7,994 nucleotides of DNA, from positions 1 to 7,994 of the forward strand of contig SYEN01000399.1 in the NCBI GenBank assembly GCA_005800795.1, in the 5' to 3' direction. The notes beneath the pieces were generated by a model. It saw nothing but the letters and a program-made list of their open reading frames with translations. It was not told the DNA's origin and did no database searches. A program made the position numbers and the translations under genes. The stretch comes from Burkholderiales bacterium. GTDB taxonomy: Bacteria; Pseudomonadota; Gammaproteobacteria; Burkholderiales; SG8-41. Of the stretch, positions 1 through 7,072 are shown piece by piece. Positions within the stretch are counted from its first letter, which is position 1. Every line of letters starts with the position of its first letter.

Positions 1-334
1 AGATCAGCCGCAGCCGGTCGTCTTCAATGCTTTCCGCAACTCCAATTTCGGGCGCCGCAATCGTTTCAGCAGCCTCGTCGTCCAGCGCTTCAAAGCGCGC
101 ATCGCGCCGCAGCTTATCGATGGCCTTAAAGCGCCCCGCGGACACCAGCCACGAGCGCGGATTTTCGGGCACGCCTTTCCCAGGCCATTGTTCCATCGCC
201 GCACGGAAGGCGTCATGCAGCGCTTCTTCCGCCAACTCAAAATCGCCGAGCAGACGAATCAGTGTCGCCAGCACGCGCCGCGATTCGGTGCGGTAGAGCG
301 CGTCGAAGTCAACCGGCTTGCCAGCGCCCGTCAC
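1..334 (-). CDS. ECF-family RNA polymerase sigma factor, N-terminal part (C-terminus beyond window)
   Basis: This reading frame would encode a sigma factor that directs RNA polymerase to a small set of promoters. About 111 residues are visible before the window ends. They match sigma-70 region 2 of the YlaC/ECF42-like group: a start of the form ALYRTESRRVLATLIRLLGD, then an acidic helix ELAEEALHDAF, then WP-GVPENPRSWL, then a basic stretch FKAIDKLRRDARF (about residues 73-86) that corresponds to the core-binding and -10-recognition helices. Region 4 and the long C-terminal extension usual in this group lie outside the window. I chose GTG at 334 because GAGG lies about six bases upstream, there is no in-frame ATG before the domain, and the frame is closed upstream by the stop of the cupin gene. 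It lies 108 bases downstream of the cupin gene on the same strand. The family is seen clearly; target genes are unknown, and no anti-sigma gene is in view. Confidence 0.85.
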   Translation of the reverse strand, partial: MTGAGKPVDFDALYRTESRRVLATLIRLLGDFELAEEALHDAFRAAMEQWPGKGVPENPRSWLVSAGRFKAIDKLRRDARFEALDDEAAETIAAPEIGVAESIEDDRLRLI

Positions 335-383
335 AAAGCCCTCGGCACGCGCTCTACACCGGCAGATTGGCGCGGCGCGCGGC

Positions 384-427
384 GAAGCCCAACCTATTCG
401 GTGACGGACAACCCAACGTTGGGCTTC
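384..427. repeat. Inverted repeat, 10-base arms, between cupin and sigma-factor genes
   Basis: The arms GAAGCCCAAC (384-393) and GTTGGGCTTC (418-427) are perfect reverse complements separated by 24 bases. The right arm also forms part of a second, uninterrupted palindrome, CCCAACGTTGGG (412-423). Transcript from the minus strand could form a 10-pair stem just downstream of the cupin stop. No U-run follows, so it is not a normal intrinsic terminator. It could be a protein-binding site, an RNA processing or stabilising structure, or chance. Confidence 0.5.
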
Positions 428-442
428 CCGCGTCAGCCAGAG

Positions 443-1264
443 CTACCCTCGCCAATTGTCAGCCGCACCGTTCTTATCAACGTGCGCTTCTACCGCAAGC
501 GTGGATTTCACCCCCGCATAGCGCGCATGCCGTGTGATGGCGAGCGAATAGGCCGCGCCGCGCGGAATCTGCACCACATCACCTGCAACCACTGGCTTCT
601 TCTCGCCCGCAACTTCCGCATCCATCACACCACTGATCACGTAAAAAAAGAACTCATGCGGCGCATGGGTCACGTGCTCGACATGGTTTTCGGGTGATTC
701 CATAAAACCAAACGAGAGATTGGTGCCCTCCACCCACTGTTCGTGATGGCCACTGGCGGGTGGGGCGTCGATGGCGTCGATCATCGGGTAGTAGCAACGG
801 CCCAGGCCATCGAGGATGGCTTGTGATTTGGCTGCGTCCTTCTTTTCACCCGGATACTTGCCCGCCGCGAAATCGCGCGCGACCTCGGTGGCGGAGCGCG
901 CTTTTTCGGGCAGCGCTTCTTGTTCGTGCGCGCCGATCAGCGTCCAGGTGCGATCCTTGATATAAAGGTAGGTTAGATCGCCATCCTCGCAGGCGGTGAA
1001 ACCATGGCGCGCATACGGCGGCATGTGCACAAAGGTGCCCGGGTTGACGATACGACGCTCGCGCCCCACCACGGCGTTGATCTTGCCGGCAAGCGGAAAC
1101 GCCATTAGCTCGTTCGGGTGATAGTGCAGCGCGGAACCCGTGCCCGCCTTTTTGGTGACGATGCGAAAGTACATATAGGCGCCTTCGATCACCGGCCCCT
1201 CGCCGGTGGAAAGATGTGGGTTCAAGTGGTGCACCTTGAGGTGCTCGAAGCGGTGAAAGGGCAT
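443..1264 (-). CDS. Bicupin protein (two cupin_2-type domains)
   Basis: This 273-residue protein is probably cytoplasmic, since it has no signal peptide. It has two beta-barrel cupin domains. Domain 1 (about residues 30-110) keeps the metal-site pattern: His47, His49 and Glu52 in the first motif and His87 in the second (GTFVHMPPYARH). Domain 2 (about 185-260) keeps the shape, with HAPHEFFFYVISG and AGDVVQIPRG, but the HxH pattern is displaced and the last histidine is replaced by Tyr239. The likely reading is one metal-binding domain and one structural or ligand-binding domain. Bicupins of this size include gentisate/quercetin dioxygenase relatives, isomerases and regulators, so the reaction cannot be named. 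ATG 1264 is preceded by GAGGA at a suitable distance. The gene is divergent from the Bug gene and upstream of the sigma factor on the same strand, so co-transcription with the latter is possible. Confidence 0.85.
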   Translation of the reverse strand: MPFHRFEHLKVHHLNPHLSTGEGPVIEGAYMYFRIVTKKAGTGSALHYHPNELMAFPLAGKINAVVGRERRIVNPGTFVHMPPYARHGFTACEDGDLTYLYIKDRTWTLIGAHEQEALPEKARSATEVARDFAAGKYPGEKKDAAKSQAILDGLGRCYYPMIDAIDAPPASGHHEQWVEGTNLSFGFMESPENHVEHVTHAPHEFFFYVISGVMDAEVAGEKKPVVAGDVVQIPRGAAYSLAITRHARYAGVKSTLAVEAHVDKNGAADNWRG

Positions 1265-1473
1265 GGGGGTTCCTCGGCGATGGGTTTGAATCAGGCTGCA
1301 TTGTATCCGGGGTATACGTCAAAAATCCCAAAATGAGCCCCCCTTCGAATCCGTTGCGCTAAACTCAGAGTGAACGGAGCAATTGCCGTTTGCGCCAGCT
1401 TGGGCCGCCCTTGCGCGACCGAAGCCGACACGGGAATGGCGGACCCTACCTCTGTTTCGCGGGAGACCAAGTG
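1265..1473. other. Divergent intergenic region between cupin and Bug genes
   Basis: These 209 bases must hold the promoters of both the cupin gene (minus) and the Bug gene (plus). On the minus strand a -10-like TACAAT (1300-1305) lies at a suitable distance before the cupin start, but no good -35 is found 16-18 bases upstream of it. On the plus strand I find no convincing promoter. A short symmetrical element GTAT-7 bases-ATAC lies at 1303-1317 and overlaps that -10-like sequence, where a repressor could sit. No small gene is apparent. Confidence 0.4.
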
Positions 1474-2448
1474 ATGAAGACAAGCTGGCACGGCTCTGCA
1501 TTGTTCACGCTGATCACGATCGTGCCCGTTATTGCTTACGCACAGCCCACCGCAAAACAAAGCTGGCCCACGCGTCCGGTTCGTATGGTGGTCGGGTTTA
1601 GCACTGGCGGCCCGGTGGATATCTCGGCACGCCTGCTATCCCCCAAGCTCTCGGAACAATGGGGGCAGCCGGTGGTGGTGGAGAATCGTCCTGGCGCCGG
1701 CAGCGCCATTGCCACGGCCATGGTGGCGCAGGCCACGCCCGACGGCTACACGTTTCTGCTGACCTCGGCCTCGTTCGCCATCAATGCTGTGTTGCGGCCA
1801 AAATCAGGTTACGACCCGCTACGCGATTTCGCCAGCGTCTCGCAGATCGGCTATTCGACGAGTGCGTTAGTGGTGCCGCCGTCACTGAATGTGCGCACGA
1901 TCAAGGAACTCATCGCGCTGGCCCATGAACGCCAGGGCAGCATTCTCTACGGCTCGGCAGGGGCGGGCAGCGGCACGCATTTCACGACCGAGCGCTTTAA
2001 CCTCGCCGCCGGCATCAAGGGTAAGCACGTGGCGTTCAAGGGCCAATCCGAGATGACCATCGAAGTATTGGCGGGTCGGCTGCACTTTGGTGTGCCCACG
2101 CTGGGCGTGGCGCTGGGCATGATCCGCGATGGGCGTCTGCGCGCACTGGCCGTGGTCACCCCGCGGCGCTCGCCACTGCTGCCAGAGGTGCCCGCGATGG
2201 TGGAAATCCTGCCGCACTTCAAGCGCGATGCAGCGCACATGGTATTGGCGCCTGCGAAAACCCCGCGCGCCATTATCACCAAGGTCAGTCAAGACATTGC
2301 GCGTGTGCTGGATATGCCAGACATCAAGAAGCAGATGGAAGCCATCGATTTCGTCCCGGCGGCCACCACGCCCGAGGAACTCGACAAGGTGGTACGCGAA
2401 ATGATGGTGATTTTCGACGAGGTCGCGCGCGCGGCAGGGTTGAAGTAA
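1474..2448 (+). CDS. Bug/TctC-family tripartite tricarboxylate transporter substrate-binding protein
   Basis: This is a periplasmic solute-binding protein of 324 residues, the usual family length, that would capture a small carboxylated or aromatic ligand for uptake. The N-terminus is a Sec signal peptide: Lys2, a hydrophobic core at about residues 8-21, and cleavage after AYA at residue 23. The mature part opens with WPTRPVRMVVGFSTGG; the family's ligand loop (usually PGGPxD) appears as STGGPVD, with Asp49. It continues with VVVENRPGAGSAIA, ATPDGYTFLL and a GSAGAGSGTHF loop (about 160-170) that usually touches the ligand. ATG 1474 was chosen over the in-frame GTG 1471 and over upstream starts, because it gives a proper signal peptide and has GGGAGA about seven bases before it. 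No TctA or TctB membrane partner is in the window. The amidohydrolase 95 bases downstream on the same strand may act on the imported compound. The ligand is unknown. Confidence 0.93.
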   Translation: MKTSWHGSALFTLITIVPVIAYAQPTAKQSWPTRPVRMVVGFSTGGPVDISARLLSPKLSEQWGQPVVVENRPGAGSAIATAMVAQATPDGYTFLLTSASFAINAVLRPKSGYDPLRDFASVSQIGYSTSALVVPPSLNVRTIKELIALAHERQGSILYGSAGAGSGTHFTTERFNLAAGIKGKHVAFKGQSEMTIEVLAGRLHFGVPTLGVALGMIRDGRLRALAVVTPRRSPLLPEVPAMVEILPHFKRDAAHMVLAPAKTPRAIITKVSQDIARVLDMPDIKKQMEAIDFVPAATTPEELDKVVREMMVIFDEVARAAGLK

Positions 2449-2482
2449 GTTATTGTTTTTATTGAATTTTTGTCGATGCTGA

Positions 2483-2509
2483 TTGATAGCGGGTTGCCTG
2501 TGCTATCCT
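2483..2509 (+). promoter_or_regulatory. Possible sigma70-like promoter before the amidohydrolase gene
   Basis: TTGATA (2483-2488) and an extended -10, TGC-TATCCT (-10 hexamer 2504-2509), are separated by 15 bases, shorter than the ideal 17. It sits 34 bases before the amidohydrolase start. If real, it would let this gene be transcribed independently of the Bug gene. The match is modest and no transcript data support it. Confidence 0.3.
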
Positions 2510-2543
2510 CGCGGCCCCTCGAATAGCCCCTCGCCACTTCACC

Positions 2544-3443
2544 ATGACGCCAGACAACGTCAGTGCACCGCCGTGCGCGCCGCCGGATTTTCATCCACGC
2601 AAACCCAGGATTTCATTGCCGAAACTCGCCTGCGACACGCACGCGCACATTCTCGGTCCCATCGCCCAATACGCCTATTCGCCAGCCCGCGTTTATACAC
2701 CGCCGGATTGTTTACTCAGCCACTATCAGAGCATGCTCGCCACGCTGGGCGTGGCGCGTGCAGTGCTGGTGCAACCCAGCGTTTATGGCTCGGATAACAC
2801 TGTAATGCTCGACGCGATGAAGGCTGCAGGCAGTGCGTTTCGCGGTGTTGCTGTGGTCGAGAACAACATTTCAGATGCCCAGATCGAGCAACTCAACACC
2901 GCTGGCGTGCGCGGCGTGCGCGTCAATATCGTCGATGTAAAAGACCGCAAGCCCGGCACGCTGCCGATGACGGAACTAACCGCGCTTGCCCGGCGCGTTG
3001 CACTGTTTAACTGGCACATGGAATTCCTCATGCATTGCGATGAATTCCCCGATATGGATCGCACGTTTGCCGATTTTCCGGTGGACATCGTGCTCGGTCA
3101 TCTGGGTTACATGAAAACCAGCCTCGGCGTGAACAACGCCGGCTTTCAGGCACTGCTGCGCCTGATGAAAACGGGCAAAGCGTGGGTGAAATTCACCGGC
3201 CCCTATCGCATCAGCGGCGAAGCGCTGCCGCACGCCGACACTAACGCGTTTGCCCATGCGTTGATCGCTGCCAACCCAGCGCGTGTTCTGTGGGGCAGCG
3301 ACTGGCCGCACGTGATGGTCAAAAGCGCCATGCCCAACGATGGCGACCTGTGCGATCTGCTGTCCGACTGGATACCGGACGCGGCGGTGCGTGAGCAAGT
3401 GCTGGTCAACAATCCGGCAAAGCTCTACGGATTTAACAGTTAG
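2544..3443 (+). CDS. Amidohydrolase family 2 protein, 2-pyrone-4,6-dicarboxylate lactonase-like
   Basis: This 299-residue TIM-barrel hydrolase is cytoplasmic. It shows the amidohydrolase hallmarks in order: DTHAH (His33 and His35, end of strand 1), a QPS segment at 77-79, GVRGVRVN (121-128), LGHLGY (His186) and GSDWPH (Asp253, His256, end of strand 8). This arrangement and length match LigI-type PDC lactonases and related dicarboxylate or lactone hydrolases, which lack the bridging lysine of other amidohydrolases. By family knowledge the reaction is hydrolysis of a lactone or C-O/C-C bond in a carboxylated intermediate of aromatic catabolism; the true substrate is not determined. ATG 2544 gives the expected N-terminal extension (PPDFHPRKPR) ahead of the first histidines, but no Shine-Dalgarno sequence is visible in front of it. 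It follows the Bug gene on the same strand. Its stop codon overlaps the stop of the convergent MATE pseudogene. Confidence 0.88.
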   Translation: MTPDNVSAPPCAPPDFHPRKPRISLPKLACDTHAHILGPIAQYAYSPARVYTPPDCLLSHYQSMLATLGVARAVLVQPSVYGSDNTVMLDAMKAAGSAFRGVAVVENNISDAQIEQLNTAGVRGVRVNIVDVKDRKPGTLPMTELTALARRVALFNWHMEFLMHCDEFPDMDRTFADFPVDIVLGHLGYMKTSLGVNNAGFQALLRLMKTGKAWVKFTGPYRISGEALPHADTNAFAHALIAANPARVLWGSDWPHVMVKSAMPNDGDLCDLLSDWIPDAAVREQVLVNNPAKLYGFNS

Positions 3444-4803
3444 CGCCACGCACCCCACTTCACCACCGCGATCATGCCGGCACCATAGGCAATCATCGCC
3501 ACGCCGATTGCGGCGAACACGCCCGCCAGCGTGCCGCCGAAGTAACGCAACGCCAGATAGCCGCCCGCCACCGCGATGACGAAACGTGCGCTACCCGCCA
3601 GCACCGGCCACAACATCCGCCCCGCGCCCTGCTAGGCGAAATACAGCGCAATGCCCACGCCCAGGAAGGCGTAGCACCAGCCGGCGACACGCAAATAGCC
3701 ATACGCCGCCGCCAGCACGTCGGCATCGCTGCTAAACAGCCCTGCCCATGCACCGGGCCAGATCGCCACCAGCACGCCGACGCCGCCCGTGACACCTGCC
3801 GCCAGCGCAGCGCCGGCCCCCGCACGCGCCGCGCGCGCCCGATGTCACCTGCGCCAATACACGTGCCCACCATCACCACCAGTGCGGCACCAATGGCGAA
3901 CACCACTGGTATCTGCAACAGCTCCAGCCGCACACCCAGGCCGTAGCCCGCCAGTGCCGCCGTGCCGAACGTGCCCACCATGCCGGTGACGATCACTGCA
4001 GCAGCTATGGTCTGCACTGCGTTGAACGACGACAGTAGCCCGACTTTCAGAATATCCGCGAAGAGTGCGCCGTTAAACGCGATACCGGCATGCCACAAGC
4101 GGCGCACGTTCAGCCCGGTGCGCCCGGCATAAATATAAGTGGCCAGACAGAGTGCCGCGCCACCAAACGCCACGACATACGCAATCGCAGCACCGCGTAT
4201 GCCCAGCGCTGGAAACGGGCCCCACCCCAGCACCAGCGCGCCGCACAGCGGTATCTGCAACACCGCAGCAGAACTCAAAACAACGGCGGGCACGGCCATA
4301 TTGCCGGTGCCACGCAGCACGTTGGCGAGGGTGTTGCACAGCCACACCGTCAGCGCGCCGCCGAACACGATATTCGAATACGCCGTGGCATGTGCAAGCA
4401 CAGCGCCGCTGCCGCCGAGCAATCGATACAGCGCCGGGCCCGCCAACAGCATCAATAGCGTAAACGCGAGCCCGAAAGCCAGCGCAATGACCACCGCATG
4501 CCACGCCAGCCGCTCAGCTCTGTGCGTATCCCCCGCACCCAGCGCCCGCGCAATCGCTGACGACACGCCGCCGCCCATCGCGCCAGCCGACATCATCTGC
4601 ATCAAAATCACTATCGGAAACACCAGCGCCACGCCGGCCAACCCCTCGGTACCCAGCCGACCGATAAACCAGCCATCTGCAAAACTCACCAGCGCCTGCA
4701 TCAGCGCCAGTGCCACATTGGGCGCGGCCAGTGCAATCAGTGTCGGCAGCACCGGCGCGGTGAGCAGGCGGGTGCGGCGTTGCGCGGATGGAGAGGCAGT
4801 CAA
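3440..4803 (-). pseudogene. MATE-family multidrug/Na+ efflux transporter, broken by a frameshift and a stop
   Basis: The intact gene would make a 12-helix inner-membrane exporter of about 450 residues. The first three quarters read well: PVLPTLIALAAPNVA, then SFADGWFIGRLGTEGLAGVAL (helix 1-2 region), GGGVSSAIARALGAGD, and the second half repeat with LGVRLELLQIPVVFAIG and CIGAGDIGRARR. At about 3827-3840 (a CG-rich run) one base is missing relative to the family frame. The original frame yields nonsense to 3493, while the shifted frame resumes MATE-like sequence (ARAGAGAALAAGVTGG, then GYLRVAGWCYAFLGVGIAL). It then meets TAG at 3634-3632, inside a YFA-stop-QGAGR motif where a sense codon such as Ser is expected. 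Sequence beyond continues to a natural TAA at 3442-3440. No ATG start is seen; TTG 4803 fits homologue length and TTG 4893 is the most upstream choice, neither with a clear ribosome site. It lies downstream of the flavin oxidoreductase on the same strand. Sequencing error could explain one lesion; two suggest decay. Confidence 0.85.
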
Positions 4804-4951
4804 AAGGTATGCGCCAACAGTGACAAGCGATAAGCGAAACGTAAACCATCGCCAGTCGGAACGCTCAGCGGGTCCGGCGCAGCAACCGGCCAACCCGATT
4901 GGGCGTTGGAGCGACTACACCCCGCCACAAACTCAGCGCTGGCGTTGAAAC

Positions 4952-6106
4952 CTACCCGGCCTTGATTCCGTTCTGCCACGTTGAAGGCTTGATGCCCACG
5001 CGATTCGCCGCGCGTTTTTCCAGCCAGTAGCCGAGCGATTGCCCAACGTTGGTAAACGGCGCTTCGACGCCAAGTTTTTGCGCGGCGTCTATCGGCCAGT
5101 TGGGGTTATGCAGCAGTTCGCGGCCCAGCGCCACCAGATCAGCGCTGCCCGAACGCACGACTTCTTCTGCCTGATCGGCGTGGATGATGAGGCCGACCGC
5201 CATCGTCTTGATGTCTGCGTTGGCGCGAATGTGCTTTGCGTAGGGCACTTGATACCCATAGCTCGGCGGATGGTCACCAGTGGCGGCATCGGACTGCCCG
5301 CCGGAGCTGCAATCAATCACATCGACACCGTGTTTTTTCAGTTCACGCGCGAAGGCGGCGCTGTCCTCGACTGTCCAGCCCACCTCGTCTACCGCCGACA
5401 CACGCAGGAACAACGGCTTTTCATCGGGCCAGTATTTGCGCACTTCTCGAATCACTTCAATCGGAAAGCGCATGCGATTCTCAAAGCTGCCGCCGTATTC
5501 GTCGGTGCGCTGATTCGACACCGGCGACAAAAATTGATGCAGCAGATAGCCGTGCGCCGCGTGCACATCCAGCACATCGAAGCCGGCTTCGTGCGCGCGC
5601 CGCGCGGCCTGCCCCCAATTGGCGATGGCCTCGTGGATGTCGTCGTGCATCATTCCGCGCGGAGTTTCGTACTTGCTGTTAAATGCCACCGCGCTGGGGG
5701 CGATCAATTCCCATTCTTCCCCGTGATCAACACCCGGCACGTTTTTCAACGGCGCGCGTCCTTCCCACGGCACACTGCGGCGCGCCTTGCGACCCGAGTG
5801 GCCAAGCTGGATGCCCGGCACCGCACCATGGCGGCGTACAAAATCGGTGATGCGTTTGAACGGCGCGATGAAATCGTCTTTCCACAAACCCAGATCGCGC
5901 GGCGTGGAACAGCCGCGCGGATCCACCTTGGTGGATTCCACAAACACCAATCCCGTGCCGCTGGCTGCGTACTTGCCATAGTGCATCAGGTGCCAGTCAT
6001 TTACGTGGCCGTTGTCGGCGCAGTACTGCAGCATGGGCGACAGCACGATACGGTTTTTCAACGTGACGCCGCGAATGGTGAGCGGCGAGAACAACTGGGA
6101 ATCCAT
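4952..6106 (-). CDS. NADH:flavin oxidoreductase, Old Yellow Enzyme (YqjM/XenA-like)
   Basis: This FMN-binding TIM-barrel ene-reductase of 384 residues is cytoplasmic. By family knowledge it reduces activated C=C bonds (or nitro compounds) with NAD(P)H. Landmarks are LFSPLTIRGVTLKNRI at the start, SPMLQY (23-28), GIQLGHSGRKA (98-108), HAAHGYLLHQFLSP (substrate-binding His182 and His185), the signature NQRTDEYGGSFENR (198-211), FLRVSA (Arg235, FMN) and LGRELLHNPNWP (328-338). The thermophilic-like/YqjM group normally has Cys at the position of Leu26 next to Tyr28; here Cys is absent there and a Cys occurs at 29. It is slightly longer than YqjM because of an insert around residues 110-150. ATG 6106 is preceded by AAAGGA. 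The dioxygenase ends 42 bases upstream on the same strand, so the two are probably co-transcribed and may act on one substrate in sequence. Confidence 0.95.
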   Translation of the reverse strand: MDSQLFSPLTIRGVTLKNRIVLSPMLQYCADNGHVNDWHLMHYGKYAASGTGLVFVESTKVDPRGCSTPRDLGLWKDDFIAPFKRITDFVRRHGAVPGIQLGHSGRKARRSVPWEGRAPLKNVPGVDHGEEWELIAPSAVAFNSKYETPRGMMHDDIHEAIANWGQAARRAHEAGFDVLDVHAAHGYLLHQFLSPVSNQRTDEYGGSFENRMRFPIEVIREVRKYWPDEKPLFLRVSAVDEVGWTVEDSAAFARELKKHGVDVIDCSSGGQSDAATGDHPPSYGYQVPYAKHIRANADIKTMAVGLIIHADQAEEVVRSGSADLVALGRELLHNPNWPIDAAQKLGVEAPFTNVGQSLGYWLEKRAANRVGIKPSTWQNGIKAG

Positions 6107-6148
6107 TAAAAATATCCTTTAAAAACAGATAGTTACAATAATCCGGAT

Positions 6149-7072
6149 TTACGCCGCGGTTGCGAGATCAGGCACGGTTTCGGTATACGCCAGTGCGGGC
6201 GCGCCACTGGTCAACGTACTGCGGCGCATGTCGCGCGGATATTTCAGATCGTCGTACGGCTGCGCGCGATGCATCGTGACACGATTGTCCCACATCACCA
6301 CATCACCCACGCGCCATACATGACGGTACACAAACTCGCGTTGCGTGGCATGTTCGGTCAACTCTCGCAGCAGCATCAGCGCCTCCGGCAATGGCCAGCC
6401 AACGATACGGCCGGCGTGCGACGATAAATACAGCGAATGCCGCCCGGTGCGAGGATGGGTGCGCACCAGCGGCTGGGGCATCGGCACAAAGTCGTGCAAC
6501 TCTTTTTCGGTAAACTGAAATCCCAGCGTACCTTTGGAGAATATCCGGCTGTGCTCGGCGGTTAACCCTTTAACTTTTTCCTTCATCACGTCGTCCAGCA
6601 TGTCCCACGCAGCCCGCATGTCGGCGAATTCGGTTTCGCCGCCGCTGGGCGGGATCACGTGCGCGCACAGCGCCGAATACTTGGCGGGAATTTTCTTGTA
6701 GCTGCTGTCGCTGTGCCACAACCGGTTGCCCATCTGAAACTGCCGCTTGCGGTCTTCCGCCGGCAACAGTTCGTTGCCGGGCGTGAGATTGGAAATATCG
6801 GAGAGCAACGGTGTTTCCAGCCGCGCGCCAGCTTCGGCCTCAATCTTGGTATACAACCCTTCAAGCTCGCCCAAGCTACGTGTAAAGCGCAACTGCTGCT
6901 CGGTGGTCAGCGCCTTGCCCTGACGGAACACCAGCACGCCGTACTGATCCATACCATCGTGTATGGCATCGGCAACTTCAGGAGAAATCGGCGCGCTGAT
7001 ATCGACACCCTTGCATTCGGCAGCAAGCACTGGGTGCAGCGGAGAAAACTTCAATCCCACTGGGTTTCGCAT
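6149..7072 (-). CDS. TauD/TfdA-family Fe(II)/2-oxoglutarate-dependent dioxygenase
   Basis: This 307-residue jelly-roll oxygenase is cytoplasmic. It would use Fe(II), O2 and 2-oxoglutarate to hydroxylate a substrate, yielding succinate and CO2; in TfdA this cleaves an aryl ether, in TauD a C-S bond. The iron triad is visible: LWHSDSSYK (His120, Asp122) and the distal histidine in DNRVTMHRA (His268). Arg283/Arg284 (MRRSTL) fits the 2-oxoglutarate-binding arginine. Further family marks are GVLVFRQGKALT (45-56) and SGGETEFADMRAA (143-155). The HSDSS form and length resemble TfdA-like members more than sulfonate enzymes, but the substrate is unknown. I prefer ATG 7072 (GGAG upstream) over GTG 7117, because the predicted promoter -10 overlaps the GTG. 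The flavin oxidoreductase follows after 42 bases, and an MmgE/PrpD gene diverges upstream. Confidence 0.92.
   Translation of the reverse strand: MRNPVGLKFSPLHPVLAAECKGVDISAPISPEVADAIHDGMDQYGVLVFRQGKALTTEQQLRFTRSLGELEGLYTKIEAEAGARLETPLLSDISNLTPGNELLPAEDRKRQFQMGNRLWHSDSSYKKIPAKYSALCAHVIPPSGGETEFADMRAAWDMLDDVMKEKVKGLTAEHSRIFSKGTLGFQFTEKELHDFVPMPQPLVRTHPRTGRHSLYLSSHAGRIVGWPLPEALMLLRELTEHATQREFVYRHVWRVGDVVMWDNRVTMHRAQPYDDLKYPRDMRRSTLTSGAPALAYTETVPDLATAA

Noticed and set aside
4..240. Minus-strand frame of 78 codons starting at ATG 240
   Set aside because: It overlaps the sigma factor in another frame. The sigma frame from GTG 334 carries conserved region 2, while this one is Arg-rich noise.
384..427. 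Intrinsic terminator for the cupin gene
   Set aside because: The stem has a 24-base loop and no following T-run on the minus strand.
188..697. Plus-strand frame of 169 codons across the cupin/sigma boundary
   Set aside because: It runs antisense to two clear genes, has no ribosome site and no family resemblance.
1300..1326. TTGACG/TACAAT promoter for the cupin gene
   Set aside because: The two hexamers are only 11 bases apart, too close to form one promoter. Only the -10-like element is retained as a weak note.
3827..3840. Programmed ribosomal frameshifting in the MATE gene
   Set aside because: No slippery heptamer or downstream pseudoknot is apparent, and the resumed frame soon meets a TAG, so a mutational lesion or sequence error is simpler.
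4139..4948. Plus-strand frame of 269 codons rich in Ala, Pro and Ser
   Set aside because: It is antisense to the MATE pseudogene, with low-complexity composition typical of a shadow frame and no recognisable motif.
5040..5051. Second copy of CCCAACGTTGG within the flavin oxidoreductase gene
   Set aside because: It resembles the palindrome at 412-423 but lies inside a codon-constrained gene and is not symmetrical at its ends, so it is probably coincidence.
5039..6109. Long plus-strand open frame of 356 codons
   Set aside because: It lies antisense to the flavin oxidoreductase, whose family motifs are unmistakable. The plus-strand translation shows no domain, and GC-rich DNA often leaves such antisense frames open.
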